Assembly: GCF_963675165.1 (NCBI RefSeq)
Contig: NC_087383.1
Span: 4,184,979 to 4,248,978, forward strand
Reading direction: 5' to 3'
DNA length: 64,000 nt
DNA from: Halichondria panicea
Taxonomy: Eukaryota; Porifera; Demospongiae; Suberitida; Halichondriidae
The notes below the pieces were generated by a model. The model did no database searches. It was not told where the DNA came from and was given only the letters and a program-made list of their open reading frames with translations. Below are positions 12,701 to 22,314 of the stretch, in pieces. A program made the translations under genes and the position numbers. Within the stretch, counting starts at the first letter, position 1. Every line of letters starts with the position of its first letter.

Positions 12701-15700
12701 GCCAAACCTGTGCATGGCTGCTCTTGTTTTGATGAATTTAGGTGTACCAGCTCAACATAAGCCTTTTTGGAAAACTGTCGACGTAAACAAATTGCTATCT
12801 ATTTATCGTGCACAGAGTGTTTCCACATCTATATGACTCTCAAAATGTTTGAGAATGCCGAGGGCGCAAATGAAATTCAAACACGCATTTTGCTGTACCT
12901 CAGACAGTATATTGGGAATATGTCGAACGATGAATTCGCACATTTTTGAGATTTGTAACTGATTTTTGAGATTTGTAACTGGGGCTGCAACCTGTTCATC
13001 CCTGCAACTTTCGGTGCTTTTCAACAACACAGACGGATTTTCGAGACGACCTATCGCTCACACTTGCTCACCCTCAATTGAACTATCTACAAGCTACTGC
13101 ACATACAAGGAATTTGTGGATGAATTTAAGGCTTGTCTTAATTCATCATACGCATGGCTAATGGATTCTGTCTGACTCAATAGATATACATATAATATGT
13201 CGTGCCTCACTATAATAGTATACATGTATGCATGCATGGCATGGGCCGCATGGCTAAATTATCTGACTCAATAGGTATAGATATTATATAATTATGTCAT
13301 TGTGCCACACAATTTGTGCTGATGTATTTCGTTTATATGAATATAACTTCCAGAAACAAAACACTTATTTTGCATGACTGTGCTTATGTATAGGGAGTGA
13401 CAATTAACCATTAATAACTGAAATTGAGGTTCTTAATTATAGTAATTGTCAATAATTAAGAAACTCGATGGTGCTCAAATATACACATTAATACAATGTA
13501 CCAAAGTCACTACTTTCAGCCATTGGGTTTAGTAATTCTGACAATCATGTTCTGATGAATTTGAAGGAACATTATATACACGCACTGTATATAATCACTC
13601 TGCTCTAGTGCATGTGCCATCTTTTGCTTCATATGTTCGTCCACTCATTCAAATGCCATCAACACTTCTTTGAAATCATATAGTGCACCTGACACGAACA
13701 CTTGATGAGGCGAGAGATTGTGCTCTGTCCTAACAACAGCATGGTCATCCCACCCATCTCAAAACTCAGCTATTGAAGTGAACATGCATAGTGGAGGGCA
13801 AATCGATGAATATTATTGCTTGGGTCTAGGAAGCCACTATGCTCGAGATAATAGAAAAGTCTGTAGTACAACAACTGCCTACAGTCATGCAACGGTGTAA
13901 ATCTCTCCAAAAACGCTCAATGCGTTGATTATGCACCGAACTGCCTGTATTCATATACTATACAAACTTAATTATTATTCGTGATCTAATAAATCATTTG
14001 GCTAATTATAGTAATAAATTACCTGATTGCGTACAACAATTTAATTGATTCTCGACCTATATGTACCTATTATGCGAGTGCATGGTGATGCTGATGGAAC
14101 ATCGGGACAGACACATGCAACTAAAAGCAGTTAAGCTATTTATTTCAGCTGTATGTTTCACGTAAAAAAGGTATGCATGGCAGCTGTATACCTATTTCCT
14201 AATAATACCAGCAGCATGCACCTACACCACTGCATGCATGTGTACACATGCACACTCTTGAGTAATTAAAAGTATGACAGGCATAATTCAACTGCTCAAC
14301 CTAGCTTGCTTCTATAAGCCATTGCATAACACCGTATTGCTGGTTACAGGAATTTCAGTAAGTAAGCAGCCGTCAGGTGAACATAATCATAATAATAATT
14401 ATACTGAGTGGTATAAGACATTTTATAATATAGTTGCACATAATTGTACACTTGTGGACACAACAAAGATCATGCAGAGTTATTGGAAATGGTTATATTG
14501 ATGTACTATGATAATAGCTGCCCATCCAATATAATAGTGGTGAGGAAAATAAGTTATAGCTTTAAGTGGTGAGGAATAAAGTTATTATGTAGCTAGCTAA
14601 AGCAACAAAGTCCAAGCCAAAGTTCAGACTGATCTTTGACAATGTATGTATATAATTATACATAAGTACAAATTCAACCATCACACTTTACTTATCTCCT
14701 AGAACTATGCGCATGGGTCCAAAGGTCAAGAATGCAGTACGCAATAATTTTCTAGTGTCAATATCCTTGACCTTTTGACCCTGTCGAACCTCCTCTGGCA
14801 CCTACCTAATACTTTTTCTAGTCCTCCACTGAATTTCCCCAGTATATACATAGGAGAGCCAATGGGCACTAAAACTATAAAGCTCTCCTATATTACTTCA
14901 GGGAATATTTAATGCTCGGTACTAAATCTCTCCTATAATAACGTACAGCTTTCATTGGGTGATGAAAATATGTATGTATTGGCATTCTTGGTTAAGGTAA
15001 CTAGCTAATTTTTAACCTCAGTATAGTAGTCAAGGTCAACAAGGTTTTTCACAATGACTGGTGTCTAGAATACCACACAGCATGTTATTGCACTTGAAAC
15101 AGGAAATATGACAATAAAAAGCTGTTTATAAAACACCATTTTATATAAATTATAATAAATATCGTATATAGCGGGTAATTCGTGGGGTAAAAAATTCGTT
15201 CAACTCGAAAAACGGTGGTTTTCGTGAGTAAAATTTTTAATTAGTCTCATGGCCTGCATTGCATTCCTACATTCCGGTAAGCCACGCCTACGTTAAAATT
15301 TCGTGGAGGTCAGCTTGCCCAAGCAAGAAAATAATGAATATTTTAACCCACAAAAATTACTCTCTATACGGTAGTGATGTAAAGTAGTAAACAACAATTG
15401 ACATTGTGCATGGTGAAGCCATTATAGGTACAGTATACTAAGGCAGTCTTGATCTGAGACAGTCAACAATGTAGTATGACCAACTAAGGTGCTGCTAGAC
15501 GATGAAGTGAGTTGGCCCTTGAAATAATTATTATGACTGATCAAATTCAGCCTGAGGAGCAGTTTTGGAGGTACACCTGAGAATAGAAGGCACAAGTGGT
15601 TTCTTATAGGATACAATGTCCACTATAATAAAATTATTACCACTATACTGTAAACATGTATACACTATTATTATAGTTAAGCTGGTGATTTTTCCTTTAA

Positions 15701-18700
15701 CCCACTAGCCTGGTCTAAAATAAACCCTGATTATAAGTTTGTAATTATAGCTCACCAAAAAACTTGATCAAAGGAAGTGTGTCATAAATTTCTTTTAAGT
15801 GGAGGTAGAGGTAAAACAGAGGGATGAAAGAGGGAGACACCACGAGACAGTCCAACATGCTCCGATCTGATACTTATAGGGAACTTTCGCCTCTAAGTCT
15901 CCACAGCAAGCGCTATTAAATGTAGTGCGCTGTTTAAGATATTACATGCGCGTTATGGTACTTATACGTTATAGTACTTAAAGCTTCATGCACTGTTTGC
16001 ATAATAATAATCTACTAACCACCCACGCATAAAATAATTAATTGTATGGCCACATGAGCTTGAAATAATACCACGAGACTGCTGTTTAATCGCTGCTAAC
16101 TCACATGTATAATTATAGTGTACTTACAATATTTTCTGTTCAGCTGTTGTTAAATGTGGCTTCGCAATTAATCTCTTTCGGTCAGCAGATTTTGGTAACA
16201 CAAGAGTATACATCTGTATATTGAATAAGTTGTTAAAAATTAGCATTATGAAATAATAATAGAGTGTACTTTCCTTATAACAACTGCACAAATACGTATA
16301 TACAATTCACATGTAAGTTTACTACTCACTGAGCTGGGATATAACACAGGGACATGGAAACCTATCTCTATGTCATGTATTCATGTATAACTATAAAGGG
16401 GTGACATATACCAGGCTTTGTACAGATACCAGAAATGAAGCTAGAGCAAATGAGAATAAACGCTCGTCCAGTTTTGGTACCATGCACCCAAAAAATGGTT
16501 CTTTTTATTGCATACAAACATAGACACCTAAAATTTCAGCCCAGTTTACAGAGGCATAACAGGACAACATGTACATGTGTGTATAATAGGCAAAACAGCA
16601 CAACTCATGTTTTCATTGCAGGTAATTGTTTACGTTGAGTTTCATGCCATACATTGAAAGGACTAGATGTTGGATTAAGTTGAAGGTACTTGCTTGGCTA
16701 ACCTTTGTTTAATTTCTTTCCACTTTTCTGATGCAGCCTTATTTCTGTCATAAAAACATTGAAACACCCTCTGCATAAATGCACATGACGTTACAGAACA
16801 CCCAATCAATTTGAGAGAAAGGAATGAAGACACACAATTAAGATCACGAGTGGAACTGGTTACGACCATTAAGAGAAACCATTATGTATTATAATAATAC
16901 TGTAAATTGTTTGGCCACTACATTAACACTTCATTTAGCAAATTTAAAGTATAAGTATATACTCTGTTCCTAAGTTATTAGTACAACCCATGGATATCAA
17001 TGTGTGCAACAGTCATGCACATAATCTAATTTCATTTTTATTGGGTAAGTATAGAGCTAAAGTATCCTAAACCAATAATTATTAATAGCTGCTCAACAGA
17101 ATCAAGTGGGATCTAAAATAAAATACTTGCCTTTTTTAGTGAAGAACTCCTTTTACGAATATATTTTGTGGCAGTTTCTTTGCACACAGTATCATCATCA
17201 TCATCATCATTATTTCGACCACACACTCTTTTCCTACATGCTCTTTTGTTGGCAATTCAATTCTGCAATGGAAGAATGTATGTACATCTAGATGAATTTT
17301 ATAGTCAATCAGAAAGTGGTGCACTCACTAAAATGAACGAGTACAGGATCTACAATTGTATATATACCAGTACATCATTGTACACTATCATGGTGAAACA
17401 TAGTCAAATACATGGTTAAAATAATGAGTGTGTGGGGGGGGGGTGAGAAGACCAATAGTGTACGTATAAGACTAAGCAAATTAACAACGTGTGCATGCTT
17501 ATAGAAATTACATTCCACCATGACACACTTACCCAATGCATGGACATAAATACAAAGCTATAATATTATCGGCTATATATATGCGATATTTACGACTATA
17601 ACCTATAATTATATGTACGGTGAAATAGGCGCAAAGTAAACTTTTCAGTAATTAGCTAGGGGGTGGGGTATGAAATACTGGAATACTATAATTATAGACT
17701 TCACACCGGCCACAGTGCACCACAACTACAACAAAAGTAGCCTCAATTCCAGGCCAGGAGGGTTGAAGGGTTGGAGTTGAACTGGTCAGCTACCAATGAA
17801 TCAATATGATCAATGAGAGTGAAGGACCAATATCATGTGACATTTACAGCGTACTTCACTAGTCACTGGGGTATGACAATGAAACAGTCAAAAGGTCATA
17901 AAATATCACATGGGGTTATCATTCACGCACTTCATCCTTCCCCTGTTAAAAGTTTCCACAAATAACTGATCAAAAAGAGGAGCTAACTCTTCAGCATGGT
18001 AAAAGTGGACCTTATTGACCCTGTCGTACATATATACGTATCCCCCTACACACTCTTTGTAACTTTAGGAGGTACGTTGTATAGTATTCCCATGCTAGAA
18101 CTCAAAATCATGTCACACATTCTAGATAGGAAGTTGACCCATTCCCAGTGGGAAGTGGGACTGTCAACTACTTTAGCTACATGAGTGTATAATTAATAGC
18201 CCGGCTAAGAGGTTTTGGTCAGGGCTACAATGTACGCCTTCAAATGTTATAACAACTTTATTGGCTTATCCAGCTGTTGAACCATAAGCAGTTATATCAA
18301 ACTTCTCCTTGGACACATTATTCATCACATCATCAAATGCCTTAGCAATTAACAGTTTGCTTTTCCTGCTATGCATAAACTCCACTTTAGCCGTCTTTGA
18401 CTTTGATTCCAGTGATCCTGCTACAGTCTGCAGACACTGTTTCAGCTCAGCTAACGTCACTGTCAAGCCACCATGCCACGTGGGTGTGCTATTATCTTGT
18501 ACAAGTAGCTATGGTGATGAAGACACTCCAGCTGCCTTCTGCACTCGTTGTATTAGCATCAGTCTATCCAAACATGCGATAATTATAGATTAGATACAGT
18601 CAGCACGCACATACCCATCTACAGTACACAGGTAATACTTGATTACAACACATAAACAACTATAGTACCTATAATAGAGCCTGGAAATAACATGTGAAGC

Positions 18701-21637
18701 CGGTGATTCTACTAAACCACACCCAAACGTCATATCTGACCGTAATAAAACATACATTAAAAATATAGTTTGAGGCAGCCAGTACACGAATGGCCCATTT
18801 CAGGGCCACAGTATCTGTGCCAAACCAAATGGCCGGTATATCGAAATGGCCGTACTTTAGAGAGCTGGAATAGCGAGAGTTTACAGTATCTTTTGCCAAG
18901 TTATGTTATCGCTTCTACTAATTAAAAAGCGAAACATAGATGAGATGAAAGTTCTTTTAAACAAGCGTTTTAAGTCTATGTACACAGAGCATATGCAATC
19001 CGTTCTTTCCTAGGTGCAGCGCGGTCGCGAGGGTAACAACGTTCATCTAGTGTGAGAGTGAATACTGTCCCCCGAACAAAATTCACTAGTCGAATAATGT
19101 CCCTCCCTGCAGGGTGAATTATCAGCAGCAGAGATATTTGTTCCAACTGGTTTCTCCAACCAGAAAGAGTTGAATACTTTAAAGTGGAAAGAGGTAGTTT
19201 ATTTAGACCCCTCAGGGCAGCAACCATGCAGGAGTATAAAGCTGATGAGGATTGAGACTATTTCTCCAATTTCCCTGCATGGTTAATATTATGAGTGTAG
19301 TCAGTATAAACTTTGTTGCAGTCTGCAAATATTAACATCAATATTTACAAGAGGACATGCACTGCTCACTATATAAGTTCGTATATCATAACCTCCGACG
19401 TTACAAATCTCTACATTCCAAGAACGGCACACTAAAATGCTGCAAGAGTCTCTCCCGGCAGATACGCTTTTCTCACTTCTTCCCCCCTCCCCCTGAGAAA
19501 TGGTGTGGCTCCCAGACTATTAAAAACGCCCGGATACGATCTATAAACCAATGGATACAATAGTATTTAAACTTGGCAATACCTGATTCTATTATCACAC
19601 ATGCACAGGTAACTCCAGGACATCTCCCCTGCAGTATAATCTTGAAGGTGACCAGCAAGGTACAGCTAGCTAGCTTAGGAGCCAGACTGCACAATAACAA
19701 CATGGCCCTGCATGCACTGTGAGGGACAAGTGTGGTCAAAGGTCACGCAGCCCGTTTGACATGCCCCCGTGACGTCTTCATTTACTTCCTTCGTGTAATT
19801 AGAAGGGCTGAATTTTGTTACAAACGGCGTGCCATAGTTTACAGCCCGTGAATACGGGCCTGTATCAGGGCGTAGCACCCACGTCCTGTATACAGGCTGT
19901 AGCTTATGCGCATGCGCTAGCTTGGGGCAGGATGACGTCACCTGACTACAAAAAGAGAATGAGACAGACAGAGCTCTGAGAAAAAATCCTGCTTCTTGTC
20001 ACAAGAGGAGCTGCTGGTCCAAAAAGACAAACTTGAAAGAGAACTATACACTATATAGTCTACCTGTGAACAGAAAAAGGTGAAGCTGTAGCAGCATGTT
20101 ATTATATTAAACAGTTATATTATTTTTATTGAATTTTCTCATAGCAGTTTGTGTTCCTCTAGTTCCACAGCTATTTTCAAATCTGTAGTGAATTTGACCT
20201 CTAGTGCAGTTGGCAACAAAGGTCTGTAAATTTCACCTCTGCTGTATGTTTATAAATTCAGGTTTGCACGTTGTTATGGACTTTTGAAGCTGGAACACTG
20301 GCCAATTTTACAAGGTAAACGTTTCGTTTTGCTTCCTTTGAAATAATCCTCCTCATCGTAGGCTCCCATCTGAAGTTTTTTCACTTTTAATAAAGAGGTG
20401 TTGAAGAATGCTCCCAGGTTTGTTATTCTCTTTCACTAGCATTCACATATTAAACACGCGATCAAATTGACTTTAGATAATGCTGCCGAGTTGAAGTCTG
20501 GACTAATTACGTAAGTGCCACTGTTCTATTGTGTTTTGTGATACGTTATTGCTTCTGTAGACACTAGATGTTGTCAGAAGAATGAACTAAAGATAAAGCA
20601 ACAGTTTCCTGGTAAGAAAATTCAGCAACTATGTAATCTGTGTGAATAGCGTATTGGTGTACAGTTGCGAGATATCTTCGAGATGAAAAAGAGCCCTTGT
20701 AATGTGTACAGCACACTGTAAAAATTCAAGCTGTTGACTGACTTCATAGTACGCCGGTAAGATTATTCACAGTGGTGTGTTCTTCTTTTTTAATCTCCTA
20801 ACTCTTCAGATGTTGCAAAACTCAAGGTTTGTTTATTGTTTTCATCTTTAGCACTCGTTACACATGTTATTTAATAGATTTCTTTATTGGCATGCCGAGT
20901 TGGAGTCTGGATGTGTTAGGTAAGTGCCATTATTTTGTATGTGTTTGGTGATGCATTATATGCCTCATAGATTGAAGTTTTTAGACGAATGATAAAGAGA
21001 ATGCAACAATTGCCTGGTAAGCAACTTAGTTTAATCTATGTGAATAAATATTATTAGTGTACAGCTGGCGAGTTATCTCGGAGATGAAGAACGGCCCTTC
21101 AAGCTGTTCACTGACTTCATAGTACGCAGTGCTGTATTTTTTGTATAATTCCCAGCCTCTTCTCCTCAGAGTCTATCTTTGTGTATCTGCACAAAAACAA
21201 GACGAATATAAGTTAGTATACTTATGTGGCGTTAACGTACGGTTCAACTGGTTGTTTTTATCTGCAGTGCCACCGTGGGATGTGAAGACACGGACGTGAT
21301 AATGAGAGACATAATTATATAATGTATAGCTGAACAGAAATTAATATATCTTGTTCTTGTCTTCTTTGTCTTTGAATTGTGACCTTTTGAAGCATGATAT
21401 ACTAGCTTATTAAATTGTGCATGAGAACAGTATGATACAGGCTGAATACAGGCCGTTTGTACGGGCTGTTTACAGGCTGTATGTGAACGGCCTGTTTAGT
21501 AGTGTCTACCCAACGGTCCCGTATCAGGATGTGGTAAACGTCCTGTAACGGACATGTAACGGACCTGACACGCCCCGTGGATTTTTGGCTGTGTAAACAT
21601 GACGGTCTTTACCTTGGTTCTGCTCTTTAGTAGCCAT
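3772..21637 (-). CDS. NLR1: Death-NACHT-LRR receptor, 960 aa, intron 1 carries a 13.9 kb element
   Basis: A cytosolic NOD-like receptor. The exons are 21637-21613 (start, MATKEQNQ), 7580-7242 (339 bp) and 6290-3772; their sum is divisible by three and gives 960 aa plus stop. Exon 2 is a Death-fold domain ([18 protein letters not shown] ... AIRVCKYL). Exon 3 has a NACHT ATPase with Walker A ([12 protein letters not shown]), Walker B ([12 protein letters not shown]) and a TSRPSSSAE sensor segment. Ribonuclease-inhibitor-type LRRs follow (repeats like [22 protein letters not shown]). The start was chosen by homology: NLR3 has the almost identical MATKEQNK exon with the same phase-1 donor, and the G|AG junction joins in frame. 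Intron 1 is 14 kb because element 1 (7699-21593) sits in it; intron 2 holds a 402-bp DNA element. The reading frame itself is intact. Whether such an intron is still spliced is unknown. Confidence 0.88.
6539..6940 (+). mobile_element. 402-bp Tc1/mariner-type deletion derivative in NLR1 intron 2
   Basis: Perfect 21-bp terminal inverted repeats begin CAGGGTTTTGCAGAATCT. Both ends are flanked by TA (6537-6538 and 6941-6942), the Tc1/mariner target signature. A 64-codon ORF at 6638-6832 (+) encodes a transposase-like N-terminal helix-turn-helix ([21 protein letters not shown]) and then stops, so the catalytic domain is gone. The identical ends suggest fairly recent arrival. It lies between NLR1 exons 2 and 3 and should be spliced out. 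Confidence 0.85.
7699..7965 (+). repeat. Element 1 left inverted repeat with palindromic subterminal units
   Basis: Starts CACAGCCAAAAATCCACGGG and contains cctgtatacagg palindromes (near 7770 and 7798). It ends near the ggcacgccatttgtaacaaaattcagcc and gaaggaagtaaatgaagacgtca stretches, which reappear inverted at 19735-19925. Such clustered subterminal motifs are usual transposase-binding regions; that role is inference. Confidence 0.7.
8007..10231 (+). pseudogene. Transposase A, integrase-type DDE, one frameshift (2 exons)
   Basis: Exon 1, 8007-8754, encodes an N-terminal helical region and a helix-turn-helix ([17 protein letters not shown]) and ends WHL. Exon 2, 9445-10231 (acceptor cctttccag), joins as [12 protein letters not shown] with exact phase. 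The catalytic core is of retroviral-integrase type. It shows D in [10 protein letters not shown] in VRTDCGLEN and E in [12 protein letters not shown], followed by the [14 protein letters not shown] segment. One base is missing near 9541-9548 (the frame changes between SSNT and STVYKYF), so the copy as given is broken. The C-terminus is acidic and ends at 10231. I recognise the family from fish and cnidarian genomes but not its superfamily name with certainty (IS3EU- or Ginger-like are candidates). It starts about 310 bp inside the element's left end. Confidence 0.8.
8934..9372. repeat. MITE inside transposase A intron
   Basis: Long imperfect inverted repeats: gttggcagccaggggaggttg ... ctataaatgtgctgagttggcgctatt at 8934-9030, and their inverse at about 9276-9372 (aatagcgccgattcagcacatttatag ... 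ggttggcagc). It accounts for most of the 690-bp intron 8755-9444. Confidence 0.6.
10232..10848. other. Non-coding stretch inside element 1
   Basis: Between transposase A and the UBX-like segment. AT-rich; no sustained reading frame, repeat or RNA gene that I can support. Confidence 0.5.
10849..13175 (+). pseudogene. HECT-type E3 ubiquitin ligase remains with possible UBX-like N-terminus
   Basis: HECT ligases pass ubiquitin through a catalytic cysteine. The clearest part is the C-lobe at 12966-13175: [15 protein letters not shown], then [18 protein letters not shown] with the expected cysteine codon at 13065-13067. Upstream, pieces in changing frames give the N-lobe. They are 12087-12270 ([12 protein letters not shown] ... 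VKFADERAM), 12255-12480 ([30 protein letters not shown]), 12470-12760 ([27 protein letters not shown]) and 12840-12950 ([14 protein letters not shown]). The frame changes at least four times, so this copy is dead or badly assembled. A small exon at 11514-11566 precedes it. At 10849-10929 the segment [18 protein letters not shown] resembles a UBX/ubiquitin-like strand; this link is tentative. The family resembles the G2E3-like HECT proteins common in corals and fish. Confidence 0.7.
11575..11695. repeat. Repeat with cctcgaggtgtagccgcacgagggatacgg
   Basis: Homologous, in inverse orientation, to 33400-33535 (acagacacacacatagtcagctttaccgtatccctcgtgcggctacgcctcgagg). Shorter relatives are at 40857-40890 and 52640-52742. 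It is a dispersed small element lying between exon-like pieces of the HECT remains. Confidence 0.6.
13640..13948 (-). pseudogene. Transposase fragment B, tail-to-tail with the HECT remains
   Basis: Read on the minus strand, pieces in different frames give [16 protein letters not shown] (the catalytic-glutamate region), then [20 protein letters not shown], then [18 protein letters not shown]. These match, in order, transposase A and the element 2 transposase. At least two frame changes and a stop are present, and both ends of the gene are missing. It converges on the HECT remains with a gap of about 460 bp, the same arrangement as in element 2. Confidence 0.75.
13949..15161. other. Non-coding AT-rich stretch inside element 1
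   Basis: Rich in tataatta and gcatgcatg runs. No reading frame with coding character, no inverted-repeat pair and no RNA gene found by eye. Confidence 0.5.
15162..15372. repeat. MITE of the tatagcgggtaatt family
   Basis: Left end atcgtatatagcgggtaattcgtggggtaaaa; right end ttaacccacaaaaattactctctatacgg in inverse. The internal part (gcctgcattgcattc ... taagccacgcctacgttaaaatttcg) closely matches the copy at 2852-3055. Confidence 0.75.
15422..19227 (-). pseudogene. Unidentified decayed multi-exon coding region in element 1
   Basis: Several minus-strand pieces look protein-coding. They are 19227-18976 ([18 protein letters not shown]), about 18570-18266 ([19 protein letters not shown] ... [20 protein letters not shown]), about 18170-17900 ([19 protein letters not shown], then in another frame [19 protein letters not shown]), about 17830-17750 ([19 protein letters not shown]), 16785-16675 ([19 protein letters not shown], ending in TAA) and about 15860-15750 ([19 protein letters not shown]). 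Some have plausible splice borders. Frame changes and stops between pieces argue for decay. I do not recognise the protein. It converges on transposase A, so it may be element cargo or a captured host gene. The grouping into one gene is inference. Confidence 0.4.
18782..18895 (-). repeat. Fragment of a pogo/Tigger-like element
   Basis: Inverse of the sequence beginning gactctcgctattccggctctctgaagtacggcc that is complete at 59485-59927. Only the left terminal part is here. Confidence 0.6.
19735..19925 (-). repeat. Inner part of element 1 right inverted repeat
   Basis: Inverse of 7790-7965: it carries cctgtatacagg, the ggcacgcc(g/a)tttgtaac stretch and gaaggaagtaaatgaagacgtca. Next to it is tatgcgcatgcgct (about 19908), which matches the consensus palindrome bound by NRF-1 in animals. 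Confidence 0.7.
19965..21419. repeat. 1.45 kb insert splitting the right inverted repeat; contains a ~400-bp tandem duplication
   Basis: Two diverged units of about 400 bp lie head to tail (about 20350-20760 and 20770-21140). Shared segments include gccgagttgaagtctgga / gccgagttggagtctgga followed by gtaagtgcca, and gagatatcttcgagatgaaaaagagccc / gagttatctcggagatgaagaacggccc, ending in ttcatagtacgc. Splice-like gtaagt and ag motifs recur in each unit, so a spliced non-coding transcript is possible. No long reading frame. Confidence 0.6.
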
Positions 21638-21703
21638 TTCAAATCTGTGCCTTGCCGCTAGCTAGCTAGCTCTCTGAAATATTGGGTGTTGTTTTTGATG
21701 ACT

Positions 21704-21754
21704 TGCAAAGAAAAGTGGGTGTCTAATACTGAGATACACCCACTTTTCTTTGCA
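21704..21754. repeat. 19-bp-arm hairpin upstream of NLR1 start
   Basis: Perfect arms tgcaaagaaaagtgggtgt and its inverse with a 13-nt loop. Further gggtgt/acaccc pairing lies outside the arms. It is 67 bp upstream of the NLR1 start codon. Probably the core of a fold-back MITE. Confidence 0.65.
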
Positions 21755-22162
21755 TTTACCACACCCAAAGGAGGTTGGTCATGATTGTTAATTAATCTTG
21801 TAATTTTCTTTGTAACCTCCAATTCCGTGGAAACTTAGAGAAAGTGAGAGAAAGTAGCTATCCTAGCTAAGCCAAAAGGCTGCAAACGATCACAGCCTTT
21901 TATACTAGTAGAAAATGATGCTAACAATACTCAGTGACACTAGAAAGTGAGTAGCATAGTCATACTCGAAGTAATAAGGCAGAAACTAAGATTAGTCAAG
22001 AAGTTCCAGTTGTTGCTGCACTTTCCTTGTTTTTTTGACTTCTGTTTTAATATAGCAGGTGTAGCAACGATATTTTTAAACTACTACGACTCATAGACTA
22101 ACAGGAGACGTAATACAAGACAGATAAACGCTCAAGAATGCCAAAGCGAGCAGAAGTACAGT

Positions 22163-22207
22163 TAGCCTCGAGACCAGGCCGATCAAGGGGCCTGGTCTCG
22201 AGGCTAA
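22163..22207. repeat. Fold-back pair of tagcctcgagaccaggcc ends
   Basis: tagcctcgagaccaggcc followed after about 9 nt by its perfect inverse. These are the terminal bases of the element family at 31070-32178 brought together, so it is a minimal or internally deleted copy. Confidence 0.6.
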
Positions 22208-22314
22208 AGTACAGTAGACACTACTGCTGAGTCAGCACAAACGAAAACGCCTGGAATGTCTAATAAAAGGTCATAAGTGGGCGTATTGGTGATATGTCCG
22301 ACCTCCTTTTTTAG

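Larger units (their letters stand above)
7699..21593. mobile_element. Element 1: ~13.9 kb inverted-repeat transposon with DDE transposase and HECT remains
   Basis: The outermost 20 bp are perfect inverted repeats (CACAGCCAAAAATCCACGGG at 7699 and its inverse ending at 21593). Inside each end are GC-rich subterminal repeats built on cctgtatacagg and acggcctg units, unlike the AT-rich surroundings. Homology between the ends continues inward: 7790-7965 matches 19925-19735 inverted. The right inverted repeat is therefore interrupted by about 1.5 kb. Contents in order: transposase A (8007-10231, +), UBX-like segment and HECT remains (10849-13175, +), transposase fragment B (13640-13948, minus), an unidentified minus-strand decayed coding region (about 15400-19230) and several MITEs. 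The whole element sits in NLR1 intron 1. No convincing target duplication is visible (left flank gttatacaccctat, right flank taaacatgacgg). Confidence 0.75.

Noticed and set aside
13718..13900. + strand ORF at the transposase fragment
   Set aside because: It is the antisense of fragment B, whose minus-strand reading has clear homology.
7685..21607. Target-site duplication for element 1
   Set aside because: The flanks gttatacaccctat and taaacatgacggtc share no convincing direct repeat; either lost or the true ends differ by a few bases.
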